Shown piece by piece: positions 33,689 through 41,976 of a stretch of DNA of 53,144 nt. Positions within the stretch are counted from its first letter, which is position 1, and each line of letters opens with the position of its first letter. Position numbers and translations under genes: made by a program. The DNA is from CAZHWR01 sp964536085 (GTDB lineage Bacteria; Bacillota; Clostridia; Oscillospirales; Ruminococcaceae). The notes under the pieces were generated by a model. That model made no database searches and had not been told where the DNA came from. It saw only the letters and a list, made by a program, of their open reading frames with translations. The DNA lies in assembly GCA_964536085.1 (NCBI GenBank), contig CAZHWR010000008.1, forward strand, positions 1-53,144, written 5' to 3'.

Positions 33689-34574
33689 AATAAACGACCT
33701 TGCCCGCTCTGATCCGGGTGCGCTTGTTATGCGTTCGGAAATGTACTACCGCGACCGTGTTAACGAGCTTGCAAAAACGGTTGTAGAGCGCGGCTGTAAG
33801 GCGGTTTTTATTGCGGGTCCGTCCGCTTCGGGTAAAACTACCACCGCGCTAAAGCTTGCGGAGTTTTTGAAAAAAAACGGAAAGCGCGCGCTTTCCGTAT
33901 CGCTGGACGATTTTTTGAAGAACGCCGACTCGCTTCCGATTTTGCCCGACGGCACCGCGGATTATGAGTCTATTGATACGCTGGATATTCCGTGTTTTCA
34001 AAAATGCATTGCCGATTTAATGAAATTCGGTGAGGCGGATATTCCGTTTTTTGATTTTCCAAAGCATTGCAGAACGCATATGCGCAGAGTGGAAGCGTCC
34101 GGGGACTGCGTAGTGATAGTCGAGGGGCTTCATGCGCTCAATCCGCTTATTGCCGACTGTGATTACGAGGGTTTGGGATTCAAAGCGTATATAAGTGTTA
34201 AAAGCGAATATTATGAGGGCGAAAAACGCATACTCAATTCCCGTGATATGCGCCTTATAAGAAGGCTTATCCGCGACAATAATTTCCGCGGCTCAAATCC
34301 GGAGAACACTCTCGGCATGTGGCAAAAGGTGTGTGAGGGGGAGCGGGCGTACATACGGCCGTTTCGGAGTTCATGCGATATTTGGCTTGATTCGGATCAT
34401 CTTTACGAGCCTCTTGTTTATAATTCCCCGCTTAAGGCTGAACTTAAGAATATAGAAAAAAGCAGTGTTTTTTATCCGATTGCGAGCCGGATTTTGGATA
34501 TTTTGGGCAGATTTTCGGTTCTTGATATGTCAGTCGTTCCGCAGGATTCGCTGTTAAGGGAGTTTATCGATTAA
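33639..34574 (+). CDS. Uridine kinase-like P-loop phosphotransferase
   Basis: 311 residues. Walker A GPSASGKTT (60-68), SVSLDDFLKN after it, and VVIVEGLHALNP, all as in the phosphoribulokinase/uridine kinase family; the basic helix RLIRRLIRDNNFRG matches the long clostridial form. Nucleoside or another small molecule could be the substrate. It overlaps hemZ by 50 bases if ATG 33639 is used (AGGAGATAACC upstream, 13-base gap) or 35 bases if ATG 33654 is used. Confidence 0.85.
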   Translation: MQENLMRAAKSKYQIAEINDLARSDPGALVMRSEMYYRDRVNELAKTVVERGCKAVFIAGPSASGKTTTALKLAEFLKKNGKRALSVSLDDFLKNADSLPILPDGTADYESIDTLDIPCFQKCIADLMKFGEADIPFFDFPKHCRTHMRRVEASGDCVVIVEGLHALNPLIADCDYEGLGFKAYISVKSEYYEGEKRILNSRDMRLIRRLIRDNNFRGSNPENTLGMWQKVCEGERAYIRPFRSSCDIWLDSDHLYEPLVYNSPLKAELKNIEKSSVFYPIASRILDILGRFSVLDMSVVPQDSLLREFID

Positions 34575-34580
34575 CAAGGG

Positions 34581-34609
34581 TTGAATAATTTTTTATAATA
34601 GCGTATAAT
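34581..34609 (+). promoter_or_regulatory. Promoter of the zinc-ribbon gene
   Basis: TTGAAT (34581-34586), 17-base spacer, TATAAT (34604-34609). A 14-base perfect palindrome, GGTAAATATTTACC (34613-34626), lies over the predicted start. Confidence 0.75.
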
Positions 34610-34660
34610 GACGGTAAATATTTACCTTGGTAAAATTATAAAAGATTGGAGATATGAATT

Positions 34661-35092
34661 ATGGGTAAGCTGTTTGACGACGTTTTTGGCAAAGCAAAGG
34701 GTGCGGCGTATGTTGCGTCTAAAAAAACAGGAGAAATCGTTGAGGTATCTAAGCTGAAGCTTAAATGTGTTCAGTTAAGCGGTCAAATCAAGGACGAATA
34801 CGAAAAGCTGGGTTCGGCGGTTTACAGTATGAGAAAAAACGGTTACGAAAATGAAGAGCTTGTCGCTTCGGTGTCGGCAAATATAGATTCGCTTTTAAAG
34901 CAGTTAGATGAGGTCAGCGGTAAGGTTGAAAGCATTAAAAACATAATCGTCTGCCCGACCTGCGGAAAGAAAAATCCCGATACGTCTTACTACTGCTCAA
35001 AATGCGGAAGCCGTATCGCAGAGGAATTTACAAACGACTATTCCGATGTTATCACCGATATGGGCGATGACGACGAACAGGAAGAACAGTGA
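34661..35092 (+). CDS. Small zinc-ribbon protein with helical N-terminus
   Basis: 143 residues, function unknown. A predicted helical region (about 1-95, likely partly coiled coil) precedes a zinc ribbon, C98-x2-C101...C112-x2-C115 (C-P-T-C-G-K-K...Y-Y-C-S-K-C-G), and an acidic tail (D-D-D-E-Q-E-E). No signal or membrane segment. Proteins of this layout are common in gut Clostridia. Monocistronic with its own promoter; TTGGAGA precedes the ATG. Confidence 0.8.
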   Translation: MGKLFDDVFGKAKGAAYVASKKTGEIVEVSKLKLKCVQLSGQIKDEYEKLGSAVYSMRKNGYENEELVASVSANIDSLLKQLDEVSGKVESIKNIIVCPTCGKKNPDTSYYCSKCGSRIAEEFTNDYSDVITDMGDDDEQEEQ

Positions 35093-35122
35093 ATTTAACA
35101 GTCAGGTTTTTGCCTGACCTTG

Positions 35123-35165
35123 GCTGAAGCCGGACAAGGTTTTGTCGGGCTTCAGCCTTGATATT
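35123..35165 (+). terminator. Terminator after the zinc-ribbon gene
   Basis: GGCTGAAGCC and GGGCTTCAGCC form a strong stem (35123-35158) over an inner GACA/TGTC. A smaller GTCAGG/CCTGAC hairpin precedes it. The T run is modest. Confidence 0.65.
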
Positions 35166-35249
35166 TTCTATTAAAAGCAAGGAAAAAAGCGCGTAAAATG
35201 TTTTCTTCTGCTTTGTTTTCTTTGCGTTTTGCGGTTGAGGAACGTTGTT

Positions 35250-36068
35250 ATGATTGATTATGATATTTGCTCGTCGGCGGCTGAGTACATCAAATCCCGT
35301 GTGCCGGGCGGTATAAAGACCGCGGTCATACTTGGCTCTGGACTTGGAAAAACCGCCGAGCTGGTCAAAGAAAAAACAGAGATACCGTATGAGAATATTT
35401 CCGGATTTGCAAAGTCTACCGTGGATTCACACAAAGGAGCTTTGATTTCGGGAAAGCTGTTCGGAGCGCCGTGTATCATTTTGTCGGGGCGGTTTCATTT
35501 TTACGAGGGATATGATTTCTCGGTCACCGCATTTCCTGTTTATGTTATGAAGCTTTTGGGCGTTGAAAATCTTATTGTAACCAATGCCGCGGGCGGGATA
35601 AACGAAAGCTTTTCACCCGGAGATTATATGCTGATAACCGATCATATCAAATTTACGGTCATGTCGCCTGTTATCGGTAAAAACGATACGCGCTTCGGCG
35701 AGCGGTTTTTCGATATGACCAATGCTTACGACAAGGATTTTATCCGCATTGCAAAAGCCGCTGCACAAAAAAGCGGAGTTGATTTAAAAAGCGGAGTATA
35801 TGCATATATGGCGGGGCCGCAGTTCGAAACTCCGGCGGAGATAAAAATGCTGAGAACGCTCGGAGCAGACGCCGTCGGTATGTCCACCGTAGCTGAGGTC
35901 ATAGCCGCGGCTCACTGCGGGCTGAGGGTGCTTGGTATTTCCTGCATCAGCAATATGGCGGCGGGTATAACAGGTGAGCCGCTGAGCGATGATGAGGTAT
36001 GCGAAATAACTCAAAGTTCGTCGGCGGTTTTCAATACTTTGCTTGAAAATATCCTTCCGGAGCTTTAA
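35250..36068 (+). CDS. Purine nucleoside phosphorylase
   Basis: 272 residues. Class I (trimeric) PNP, splitting inosine/guanosine with phosphate in purine salvage. Motifs: ILGSGLG near the N-terminus, GRFHFYEGYD, NAAGGINESF, DHIKF, GPQFETPAEI, DAVGMSTVAEVIAAAHCG and ISCISNMAAG. The ATG at 35250 follows GAGGAACG by about 7 bases; the TTG at 35229 would add 7 residues of no family character. The next gene encodes a nucleoside-type deaminase, consistent with a salvage pair. Confidence 0.93.
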   Translation: MIDYDICSSAAEYIKSRVPGGIKTAVILGSGLGKTAELVKEKTEIPYENISGFAKSTVDSHKGALISGKLFGAPCIILSGRFHFYEGYDFSVTAFPVYVMKLLGVENLIVTNAAGGINESFSPGDYMLITDHIKFTVMSPVIGKNDTRFGERFFDMTNAYDKDFIRIAKAAAQKSGVDLKSGVYAYMAGPQFETPAEIKMLRTLGADAVGMSTVAEVIAAAHCGLRVLGISCISNMAAGITGEPLSDDEVCEITQSSSAVFNTLLENILPEL

Positions 36069-36126
36069 CATGAAATAAAAGCGCGTGTAAGGGATTTCCG
36101 ACGACGATTAAAATGGCGGTGACAAA

Positions 36127-37413
36127 ATGCTGTTTAAAAATATAAGCTTGCTAGATGAAAATTTTGAACTTCAAAAAGACGTTTGCGTTCGCGTTGACGG
36201 TCAGTATATAACCGAAATCGCACGCGATATTTTGCCCGCAGAAAACGAGGAGGTTATTTCGGGCAAAAGCAAGCTGTTGATGAGCGGGTTTTACAATGTT
36301 CATATGCATATCCCTATGGCGCTGATGCGCGGATACGGCGAAAATCTGCCGCTCGACAGATGGCTTAATGAGAAAATATTTCCGTTTGAGGATAAATTAA
36401 ATCCCAAATATGTCTACAATGCTTCGGTTTTGGCAATAGCAGAGATGATAAAGTACGGAACGGTAAGCGCTTCGGATATGTATTTTTTCAGCGACGAGAT
36501 AGCAAAAGCGGTTGCCGAGACAGGCTTTCAGGCGAATATAAGCCGCTGTATAGCCTGCTTTGACGACTGCGATTTGGACTTGCTCGAAAGCTTTGCTCAG
36601 ACAAAACGGCTGTTTGAAGATTATGACGGTTACGATAACAACAGAATAATTACAGATACCTCGCTTCATGCGGAATACACATGCTCGCGCAGGATAGTCG
36701 AACAGGTTTCTCAGTATACAAATAAAGTCGGAGCGCGGATGCAGATACACCTTTCTGAAACGCAAAAGGAGCAGTCTGAGTGTTTAAAACGTCACGGTAT
36801 GACTCCCGCGGAATTTTTTGATTCCTGCGGAGCGTTTGAATCGCCCGTTACGGCGGCGCACTGCGTTTGGGTTACCGATTCCGACATTGCGCTGATGGCT
36901 GAAAAAGGCGTTACGGCGGCGCATTGCCCGGTGAGCAATTTAAAGCTTGCAAGCGGCGTCGCGCCTATTCAAAAGCTTATGAAAAACGGCGTCAATGTTG
37001 CGCTCGGAACCGACGGCGTTGCTTCAAACAACAATGCCGATATGTTAGAGGAATTGAAATTGGCGGCTATGCTCCACAAGGGCGTTATGCGCGACAGCAT
37101 GCTTGTAAGCGCAAAGCAGGCGCTTATAATGGCGACGATAAACGGAGCCAAAGCGCAGGGACGAAGCGGCTGCGGCGCGGTCAAGGAGGGAAACTGCGCA
37201 AATCTTATCATGATGGATTTGAATGCCGCTAATATGCAGCCTGTGTACGACGCCGCAAGCAATGTTGTGTTTTCTGCGGATCCCGGAAATATTGTTATGA
37301 CTATGGTTCGCGGCAGAATATTATATTTAAACGGTGAATATAAAACGATAGATATAGAAAAAGCGATATACGAAGTCAATAAATGCAAAGACGAAATTTT
37401 GGGGTCGATGTAA
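36127..37413 (+). CDS. Amidohydrolase of the MTA/SAH deaminase family
   Basis: 428 residues. Metal-dependent aminohydrolase. NVHMHIPMALMRGYGENLPLDRWL near residue 58 carries the first metal His pair; later ligands lie in H-L-S-E-T, A-A-H-C-V-W and L-G-T-D-G-V-A-S-N-N. The family deaminates 5'-methylthioadenosine, S-adenosylhomocysteine or 5'-deoxyadenosine, the last being a by-product of radical SAM enzymes, of which this window has two. The product would be a hypoxanthine nucleoside that the adjacent PNP could cleave. The ribosome binding site is weak (GGTGAC). Exact substrate uncertain. Confidence 0.87.
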   Translation: MLFKNISLLDENFELQKDVCVRVDGQYITEIARDILPAENEEVISGKSKLLMSGFYNVHMHIPMALMRGYGENLPLDRWLNEKIFPFEDKLNPKYVYNASVLAIAEMIKYGTVSASDMYFFSDEIAKAVAETGFQANISRCIACFDDCDLDLLESFAQTKRLFEDYDGYDNNRIITDTSLHAEYTCSRRIVEQVSQYTNKVGARMQIHLSETQKEQSECLKRHGMTPAEFFDSCGAFESPVTAAHCVWVTDSDIALMAEKGVTAAHCPVSNLKLASGVAPIQKLMKNGVNVALGTDGVASNNNADMLEELKLAAMLHKGVMRDSMLVSAKQALIMATINGAKAQGRSGCGAVKEGNCANLIMMDLNAANMQPVYDAASNVVFSADPGNIVMTMVRGRILYLNGEYKTIDIEKAIYEVNKCKDEILGSM

Positions 37414-37425
37414 GGAGACATTTTG

Positions 37426-39171
37426 ATGGCTAAACAATCAAAGCAGAATATTGTACAGGGCGCAGCCGTTTTGGGCATATCGATGATTCTTGTCAAAATT
37501 ATCGGAGCGCTTTTCAAAATTTATGTTTTAAGGCAGATAGAGGGAACAGGTTCGGGCTATTTTAACACGGCATATAACTATTTTTCGCCGATTTACGGTC
37601 TTGCGATCGGCGGACTTCCCACTGCAATCTCAAAAATTATCGCCAAATTTGAAGTGCAGCACCGTTACCGCGATATAAAAAAGACTCTGCATTTGTCGAT
37701 GAGCCTGTTTTTGATAATCGGAATTATCGGCAGCTTGTTTATGGGTCTGTTTGCATATCCGTTTGTTAAAATGTCGGGTGCGGACGGCGCGTTTTATGCA
37801 ACTGTTTCAGTTGCTCCCGCTCTGTTTTTCCTGTGCATAACGTCCGCACTTCGCGGATATTATGAGGGCTTGAGAAATATGCGCCCGACGGCAGTTTCAG
37901 AGGTGGTCGAGGTTATAGCCAAGGTCTTGTTCGGCGTTTTGCTTTTGTGGATAACAATGTCCGTCGGACTTTCTCAGGCTGAAAACGGCAGCGTGTTCGG
38001 GAATCCCGTGCCCACAGGCGCAGACGATGAATACATTTTGAACATGATAATGCCGTATGCCGCGGCTGCGGCCATATGGGGCGTTACGCTGAGCTGTGTT
38101 GCAGGAATGGCATATATGCTTATCATTTATAAGTTTAAAGGAAGCTGTGTGACTAAAGAGCAGCTTATGCAGTCTCCGAGGCCCCATCCGTGGAAGCCTA
38201 TCTTAAAAAGCATTATTAAAATCGCTATTCCGATATCGCTCGGGTCGTTTGTTTTGAATCTTGCAACGCTTATCGATACGATGTCGGTGACTAATTTGAT
38301 GAATCTGTCGTTCAGAAATAATTTTGACAGCATAAACAGCATCTTCGGAAGCATTGTTCCGGCTGTCAGCTTTAACGAAAACGATTTTGGGCTGTTTTTA
38401 TACGGCTCGTATGCCTATGCATTTTCAATTTTCAATTTGATACCCGCATTTACCGGAGTTTTCGGAAAAAGTGCGCTGCCCAATGTTGTCAACAGCTTTG
38501 AAAGCCGCGACAGGGAAGGGCTGAAAAGAAATATCCAAACTACTTTGCGCCTGTCGTCAATGATAGCCATACCCGCGGGTATCGGTCTGTTTGTACTGGC
38601 AAAGCCCGTATTGACGCTTTTGTATCCAAGCAACGTTGTTGAAACGGAGATTGCCGCGCCTGCAATGCAGATCATGGGAATCGCTATTATATTTTTGGGG
38701 ATATTAACGCCTGCTTTCAACGTTTTACAGGCGATGAACAAGGTTTATCTTCCGGTTGCTCTGATGATAATGGGATCGATTATAAAAATTCTGGTAAATG
38801 TTTCCACTATTGCAGTGCCGTCTGTAAACATAAAGGGGGCTGCATGGGGAACGCTTGCATGTTATTTGTTTATAGTTGTTGTCAGTATTTATAAAATACA
38901 AAAGATATCAAAAACCAGGCTCGACTATATCAGTATGTTTGTAAAACCGCTTATTGCCGGGGCTTTGTGCGGCGTCACTGCGTTCGTTGTTTACAATGCC
39001 GTATCGGGAATTTCGGGAAGTATAGCGACATTGGCGGCGATAGCGGCGGCAGTCATAGTTTACGTTTTAGTGCTTGTTTTTGTTCGCGGAATAGCCAAAG
39101 ATGACGTTACAATGTTGCCAAAAGGTGAAAAAATTGCAAAAACACTTGAAAAAAGAAATCTTTTAGGGTAA
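37426..39171 (+). CDS. spoVB: SpoVB/MurJ-like polysaccharide flippase family protein
   Basis: 581 residues, about 14 membrane helices, MOP superfamily (SpoVB/YabM group). Proteins of this group are thought to move lipid-linked cell-wall precursors; SpoVB is needed for spore cortex. N-terminal QNIVQGAAVLGISMILVKIIGALFK and the FNTAYNYFSPIYGLAIGGLPTAISK segment are family hallmarks. ATG at 37426, right after TTG, with TAAGGAGA upstream. It opens the cluster spoVB-mazG-hup-rqcP-yabP-yabQ-divIC-S1. Whether it acts in sporulation or vegetative wall synthesis is not shown by sequence. Confidence 0.88.
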   Translation: MAKQSKQNIVQGAAVLGISMILVKIIGALFKIYVLRQIEGTGSGYFNTAYNYFSPIYGLAIGGLPTAISKIIAKFEVQHRYRDIKKTLHLSMSLFLIIGIIGSLFMGLFAYPFVKMSGADGAFYATVSVAPALFFLCITSALRGYYEGLRNMRPTAVSEVVEVIAKVLFGVLLLWITMSVGLSQAENGSVFGNPVPTGADDEYILNMIMPYAAAAAIWGVTLSCVAGMAYMLIIYKFKGSCVTKEQLMQSPRPHPWKPILKSIIKIAIPISLGSFVLNLATLIDTMSVTNLMNLSFRNNFDSINSIFGSIVPAVSFNENDFGLFLYGSYAYAFSIFNLIPAFTGVFGKSALPNVVNSFESRDREGLKRNIQTTLRLSSMIAIPAGIGLFVLAKPVLTLLYPSNVVETEIAAPAMQIMGIAIIFLGILTPAFNVLQAMNKVYLPVALMIMGSIIKILVNVSTIAVPSVNIKGAAWGTLACYLFIVVVSIYKIQKISKTRLDYISMFVKPLIAGALCGVTAFVVYNAVSGISGSIATLAAIAAAVIVYVLVLVFVRGIAKDDVTMLPKGEKIAKTLEKRNLLG

Positions 39172-39222
39172 TATATTATTAATTTATATGTGGCGGGCAA
39201 CGTGCATGAAAGGGTTTTAGTA

Positions 39223-40011
39223 TTGGATTTTACCTATCGTTCGAAATACGGCATAGACGATTTGCTGAAAATAATGATAATTCTCAGGAGCGAAGAAGGC
39301 TGCCCGTGGGACAGAGAACAGACGCACGAATCCATCCGTATGAACTTTATAGAAGAAACCTATGAAGTATGCGAAGCGATAGACAATGCTGACAAGGAGC
39401 TTTTAAAAGAAGAACTCGGCGACGTTTTGCTTCAGGTTGTTTTTCATGCCTGCATTGAACAGGAGTCGGGAGCATTTGATTTTTCGGATGTTTGCGACGG
39501 TATATGTAAAAAGCTTATTGAACGTCACCCTCATGTTTTTTCAAACGTTAAGGTTGACGGTTCCGAACAGGTCTTGGTAAATTGGGAAAATATCAAGCGA
39601 GAGTCAAAGGGGCAGAAAACCCATGCTCAGTCGGTAAAAAGCGTCCCTAAAACTCTGCCGGCGCTTATGCGAGCGCAAAAAGTTCAGCAAAGGGCGGCAA
39701 AGTCCGGATTTGATTATAGGGATATGACAGGGGCTCTGGATGATCTGCAAAGCGAGATCAGTGAGTTTAAAGCTGCGCTTTGCCGAAATGATGAGCAAAA
39801 CATCCGGGAGGAGCTTGGCGACATTTTGTTTTCCGCAGTAAACGTTTCCAGGTTTGCCGGAGTAAACAGTGAGCTCGCCTTGAGTGAGGCGACCGATAAG
39901 TTCGCTTCCAGATTTGCGAAGGTGGAAGCGCAGGCTGTGAAAAACGGCGTAGACTTAAAATCGGCGGATGAAAAAACATTGGACAAGCTTTGGACTGATG
40001 CAAAGCAATAA
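39223..40011 (+). CDS. mazG: MazG nucleoside triphosphate pyrophosphohydrolase
   Basis: 262 residues. Hydrolyses (deoxy)NTPs to monophosphates and pyrophosphate. Two MazG folds: the first with GCPWDREQTHESIRMNFIEETYEV and EELGDVLLQVVFHA, the second with EELGDILFSAVNVSRF, each holding the E-E-x-x-D metal residues. The TTG at 39223 after GAAAGGG is preferred; GTG 39190 would add 11 residues. Bacillus YabN has an extra N-terminal methyltransferase-like domain that is absent here. Confidence 0.9.
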   Translation: MDFTYRSKYGIDDLLKIMIILRSEEGCPWDREQTHESIRMNFIEETYEVCEAIDNADKELLKEELGDVLLQVVFHACIEQESGAFDFSDVCDGICKKLIERHPHVFSNVKVDGSEQVLVNWENIKRESKGQKTHAQSVKSVPKTLPALMRAQKVQQRAAKSGFDYRDMTGALDDLQSEISEFKAALCRNDEQNIREELGDILFSAVNVSRFAGVNSELALSEATDKFASRFAKVEAQAVKNGVDLKSADEKTLDKLWTDAKQ

Positions 40012-40074
40012 ACAGAAATTCAAAGGCACAAGGCCGTTGAATAAATTTTATCATTAAGTTTGGAGGATTATATC

Positions 40075-40350
40075 ATGACCAAAACAGAATTAATTGCTGC
40101 TGTTGCAGCGCAGGCTGATCTTTCTAAAAAAGACGCGGAAAAAGCTGTTAACGCAGCTGTAGGCGCTGTTTCCGACGCACTTGTTAAAGGTGAAAAGGTT
40201 CAGCTCGTAGGCTTCGGAACCTTTGAAGTACGTGATCGTGCTGCAAGAGAAGGTAAGAATCCGCTCACAGGCGAAAAAATTCATATTGCCGCTTCCAAAT
40301 CTCCCGCATTCAAAGCAGGCAAAGCATTGAAAGACGCTGTAAACAAGTAA
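40075..40350 (+). CDS. hup: HU-family DNA-binding protein
   Basis: 91 residues. Histone-like nucleoid protein. Begins M-T-K-T-E-L-I-A-A-V-A and contains the conserved G-F-G-T-F-E-V-R-D-R-A-A-R-E-G-K-N-P turn and DNA-binding arm. Length is standard. Start ATG at 40075 after TTGGAGG. Strong terminator right after. Confidence 0.97.
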   Translation: MTKTELIAAVAAQADLSKKDAEKAVNAAVGAVSDALVKGEKVQLVGFGTFEVRDRAAREGKNPLTGEKIHIAASKSPAFKAGKALKDAVNK

Positions 40351-40367
40351 GGTCGAATATTTTAGAG

Positions 40368-40406
40368 GGGAGAATCCGCCTGTTACAGGCGGATTCTCCC
40401 TATTTT
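40368..40406 (+). terminator. hup terminator
   Basis: A perfect 15-bp stem, GGGAGAATCCGCCTG/CAGGCGGATTCTCCC, then T-rich sequence. It splits the yab cluster into two transcription units. Confidence 0.9.
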
Positions 40407-40536
40407 GTGTCACAGTAAAAATAAGCCCCTGCTATGCAGGGGGAGGGAAGATTTTTAGATATAAGTATGAGTTGCTGTGCCGGAATAAAAGTGGGTCTGA
40501 AAAACCACAAATACAAAAGCACAGGAGGTTATAAGA

Positions 40537-41012
40537 ATGGAGAATAACAGTTTAGCTCATACAAAACGGGAATGCAAGTATCACATAGTTTTTGCGCCGA
40601 AATACCGGAGGACAAGTAATCTATAAAGATATCAAAGCGGATGTGGGACAAATCCTTGGAACATTGTGCCGAATAAAAGGAATAGAGATAATAGAAGCAG
40701 AATGCTGCACGGATCAAATCCATATGCTGGTAAGGATACCAGCAAAATATTCAGTATCAGAAATAGTAGGGGTACTTGAAAGGAAAAAATTCGTTAATGA
40801 TATTTGAAAAGCATGCGAATTTAAAATATAAGTACGGGAACAGGCATTTCTGGTGTCGAGGATATTATGTAGACACAGTAGAGAAGAATACAGCTGCAAT
40901 CAAGGCGTATATTCAGAATCAAATGAAAGAGGATTTAGAATACGGTCAAATGTCGATAGTAGAGTATATCGGTCTGTTTACGGGTGAGTCGGTGAAGAAA
41001 AACAAGAAATAA
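40537..41012 (+). pseudogene. tnpA: IS200-like transposase TnpA, two frameshifts
   Basis: Read across lesions it gives an about 157-residue HUH-type tyrosine transposase: N-terminal E-C-K-Y-H-I-V-F-A-P-K-Y, then QVIYKDIKADVG, EAECC, SLMIFEKHANLKYKYGNRHFWCRGYYVDT and the Tyr-bearing AAIKAYIQNQ. One extra base near 40607-40611 shifts the frame after K-Y-R-R; a second extra G in the run 40769-40772 shifts it again before Y-L-K-G-K. The HUH motif also lost its first His: D-Q-I-H-M (codon 40715-40717) in place of D-H-I-H-M. AGGAGG precedes the ATG. Dead transposase. Confidence 0.88.
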
Positions 41013-41148
41013 GCCACTTGGAGTGGTAGCGGGAAATCAAAGCAAACCAGCAAGCCCCATTAGGGGCGGCTGTAGATGCGGTGCAGTTGGCAGACCTTCA
41101 GTGCGCCTTCCGGGCGCAAGCAGGTAACAGCCCCTTATAGGGGCAGAA

Positions 41149-41180
41149 CAAGGTCACCGGCTAGGCAGGTGACCTTGATT
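41149..41180 (+). terminator. Hairpin at the right side of the IS
   Basis: CAAGGTCACC and GGTGACCTTG (41149-41158/41168-41177), about 20 bases before rqcP. It may belong to the IS and could block read-through into rqcP. Confidence 0.5.
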
Positions 41181-41200
41181 GTAAATATACGGAGGCACTT

Positions 41201-41449
41201 ATGCGTTTAGACAAATATTTAAAGGTTACAAGACTTATAAAAAGAAGGACGATAGCAAACGAGGCGTGCGACGCGGGCAAGATATCGGTCAATCAGAAGC
41301 CGGCGAGAGCGTCGTACAGCGTTAAAGCAGGCGACATTATAGAAATCAATATGGGAACAAATCCTCTAAAGATCGAGGTTTTGCAGGTGAGCGAGTATGC
41401 AACTAAGGATTCCGCCGGAGGAATGTACAAAGTGATAGACTTAACCTAA
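41201..41449 (+). CDS. rqcP: S4-domain RNA-binding protein RqcP (YabO/Hsp15-like)
   Basis: 82 residues. S4 fold: M-R-L-D-K-Y-L-K-V-T-R-L-I-K-R-R, then ANEACDAGKISVNQKPARAS and VKAGDIIEINMG. In Bacillus the YabO/RqcP protein binds the large ribosomal subunit and supports Ala-tailing of stalled nascent chains. ACGGAGG precedes the ATG. Its last codons (D-L-T and stop) lie inside the terminal repeat of the palindromic element at 41436-41620, so the native C-terminus may have been altered by the insertion. Confidence 0.92.
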   Translation: MRLDKYLKVTRLIKRRTIANEACDAGKISVNQKPARASYSVKAGDIIEINMGTNPLKIEVLQVSEYATKDSAGGMYKVIDLT

Positions 41450-41620
41450 ATAAAAACGGCCATTTCCCGCTTTCAGGTGCAGGGCAGTTTTGCTCGGCAT
41501 AAATTTTTCTTAGCCAAAGTCAAAAATCGCAGGAATACTGACGTATTTCAAGATTTTTGGCAAAGTATAAGGGAAATTTTGCTTGGCAAAACCGTTTTCT
41601 CCTTATTTGGGTTAAGTCTA
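41436..41620. repeat. Long palindromic MITE-like element
   Basis: The ends are a perfect 11-bp inverted repeat, TAGACTTAACC (41436-41446) and GGTTAAGTCTA (41610-41620). The arms continue to pair imperfectly inward: AACGG with CCGTTTT, GTTTTGCTCGGCA with TTGCTTGGCAAAAC, and AGTCAAAAATC with GATTTTTGGC. An RNA copy would fold into one long hairpin. It holds no ORF. It starts within the last codons of rqcP and ends 66 bases before yabP. Confidence 0.7.
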
Positions 41621-41686
41621 CAGTAAGAATAAATGCGGCTCCTTTTGAATAATCATATACAAAATGATAATGAAGGAGTTTTTTAA

Positions 41687-41968
41687 ATGACGGAAGCAAC
41701 AAATAAGAATGTAGCGCCCCACAATCTCATAATGCAGGACAGAAGCTCGCTTTCAGTTTCAGGCGTTTCAGATGTGGACAGCTTTGACGAACAGACGATT
41801 GTAATGTACACTAATATGGGTGAGCTTACAGTTAAAGGCGACAATCTTCATATAAATAAGCTGAATGTTGAATCAGGCGACGTGGTAATGGAGGGCAGGA
41901 TATACAGCATGTCTTATACTGACGATACTCCAAAGAGCAAAAGCCTGCTGTCCAAGCTGTTTAAATAG
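41687..41968 (+). CDS. yabP: Sporulation protein YabP
   Basis: 93 residues. YabP/YqfC family: H-N-L-I-M-Q-D-R-S-S-L-S-V-S-G-V-S-D-V near the N-terminus is the family block, then TNMGELTVKGDNLHINKLNVESGDVVMEGRI. In Bacillus it is a sigma-E-dependent sporulation gene paired with yabQ. GAAGGAG lies upstream of the ATG. I could not identify a convincing sigma-E promoter in the 66 bases left after the palindromic element. 8 bases separate it from yabQ. Confidence 0.92.
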   Translation: MTEATNKNVAPHNLIMQDRSSLSVSGVSDVDSFDEQTIVMYTNMGELTVKGDNLHINKLNVESGDVVMEGRIYSMSYTDDTPKSKSLLSKLFK

Positions 41969-41976
41969 GCAGATAT

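Larger units (their letters stand above)
40418..41180 (+). mobile_element. IS200-type insertion sequence (IS200/IS605 family), decayed
   Basis: The approximate limits contain a degenerate tnpA, a left subterminal hairpin CCCCTGC-TAT-GCAGGGG (about 40426-40442), and a series of right-end hairpins: CCACT/AGTGG, GCCCC/GGGGC near 41066, GCGCC/GGGCGC near 41103, GCCCC/GGGGC near 41130, and CAAGGTCACC/GGTGACCTTG (41149-41177). No tnpB and no target-site duplication are expected or seen. Exact ends cannot be fixed by eye. It lies between hup and rqcP. Confidence 0.8.

Noticed and set aside
41621..41686. Sigma-E promoter upstream of yabP
   Set aside because: A CATATACAAA stretch looks like a -10, but no fitting -35 lies 14-15 bases upstream, so I do not claim it.
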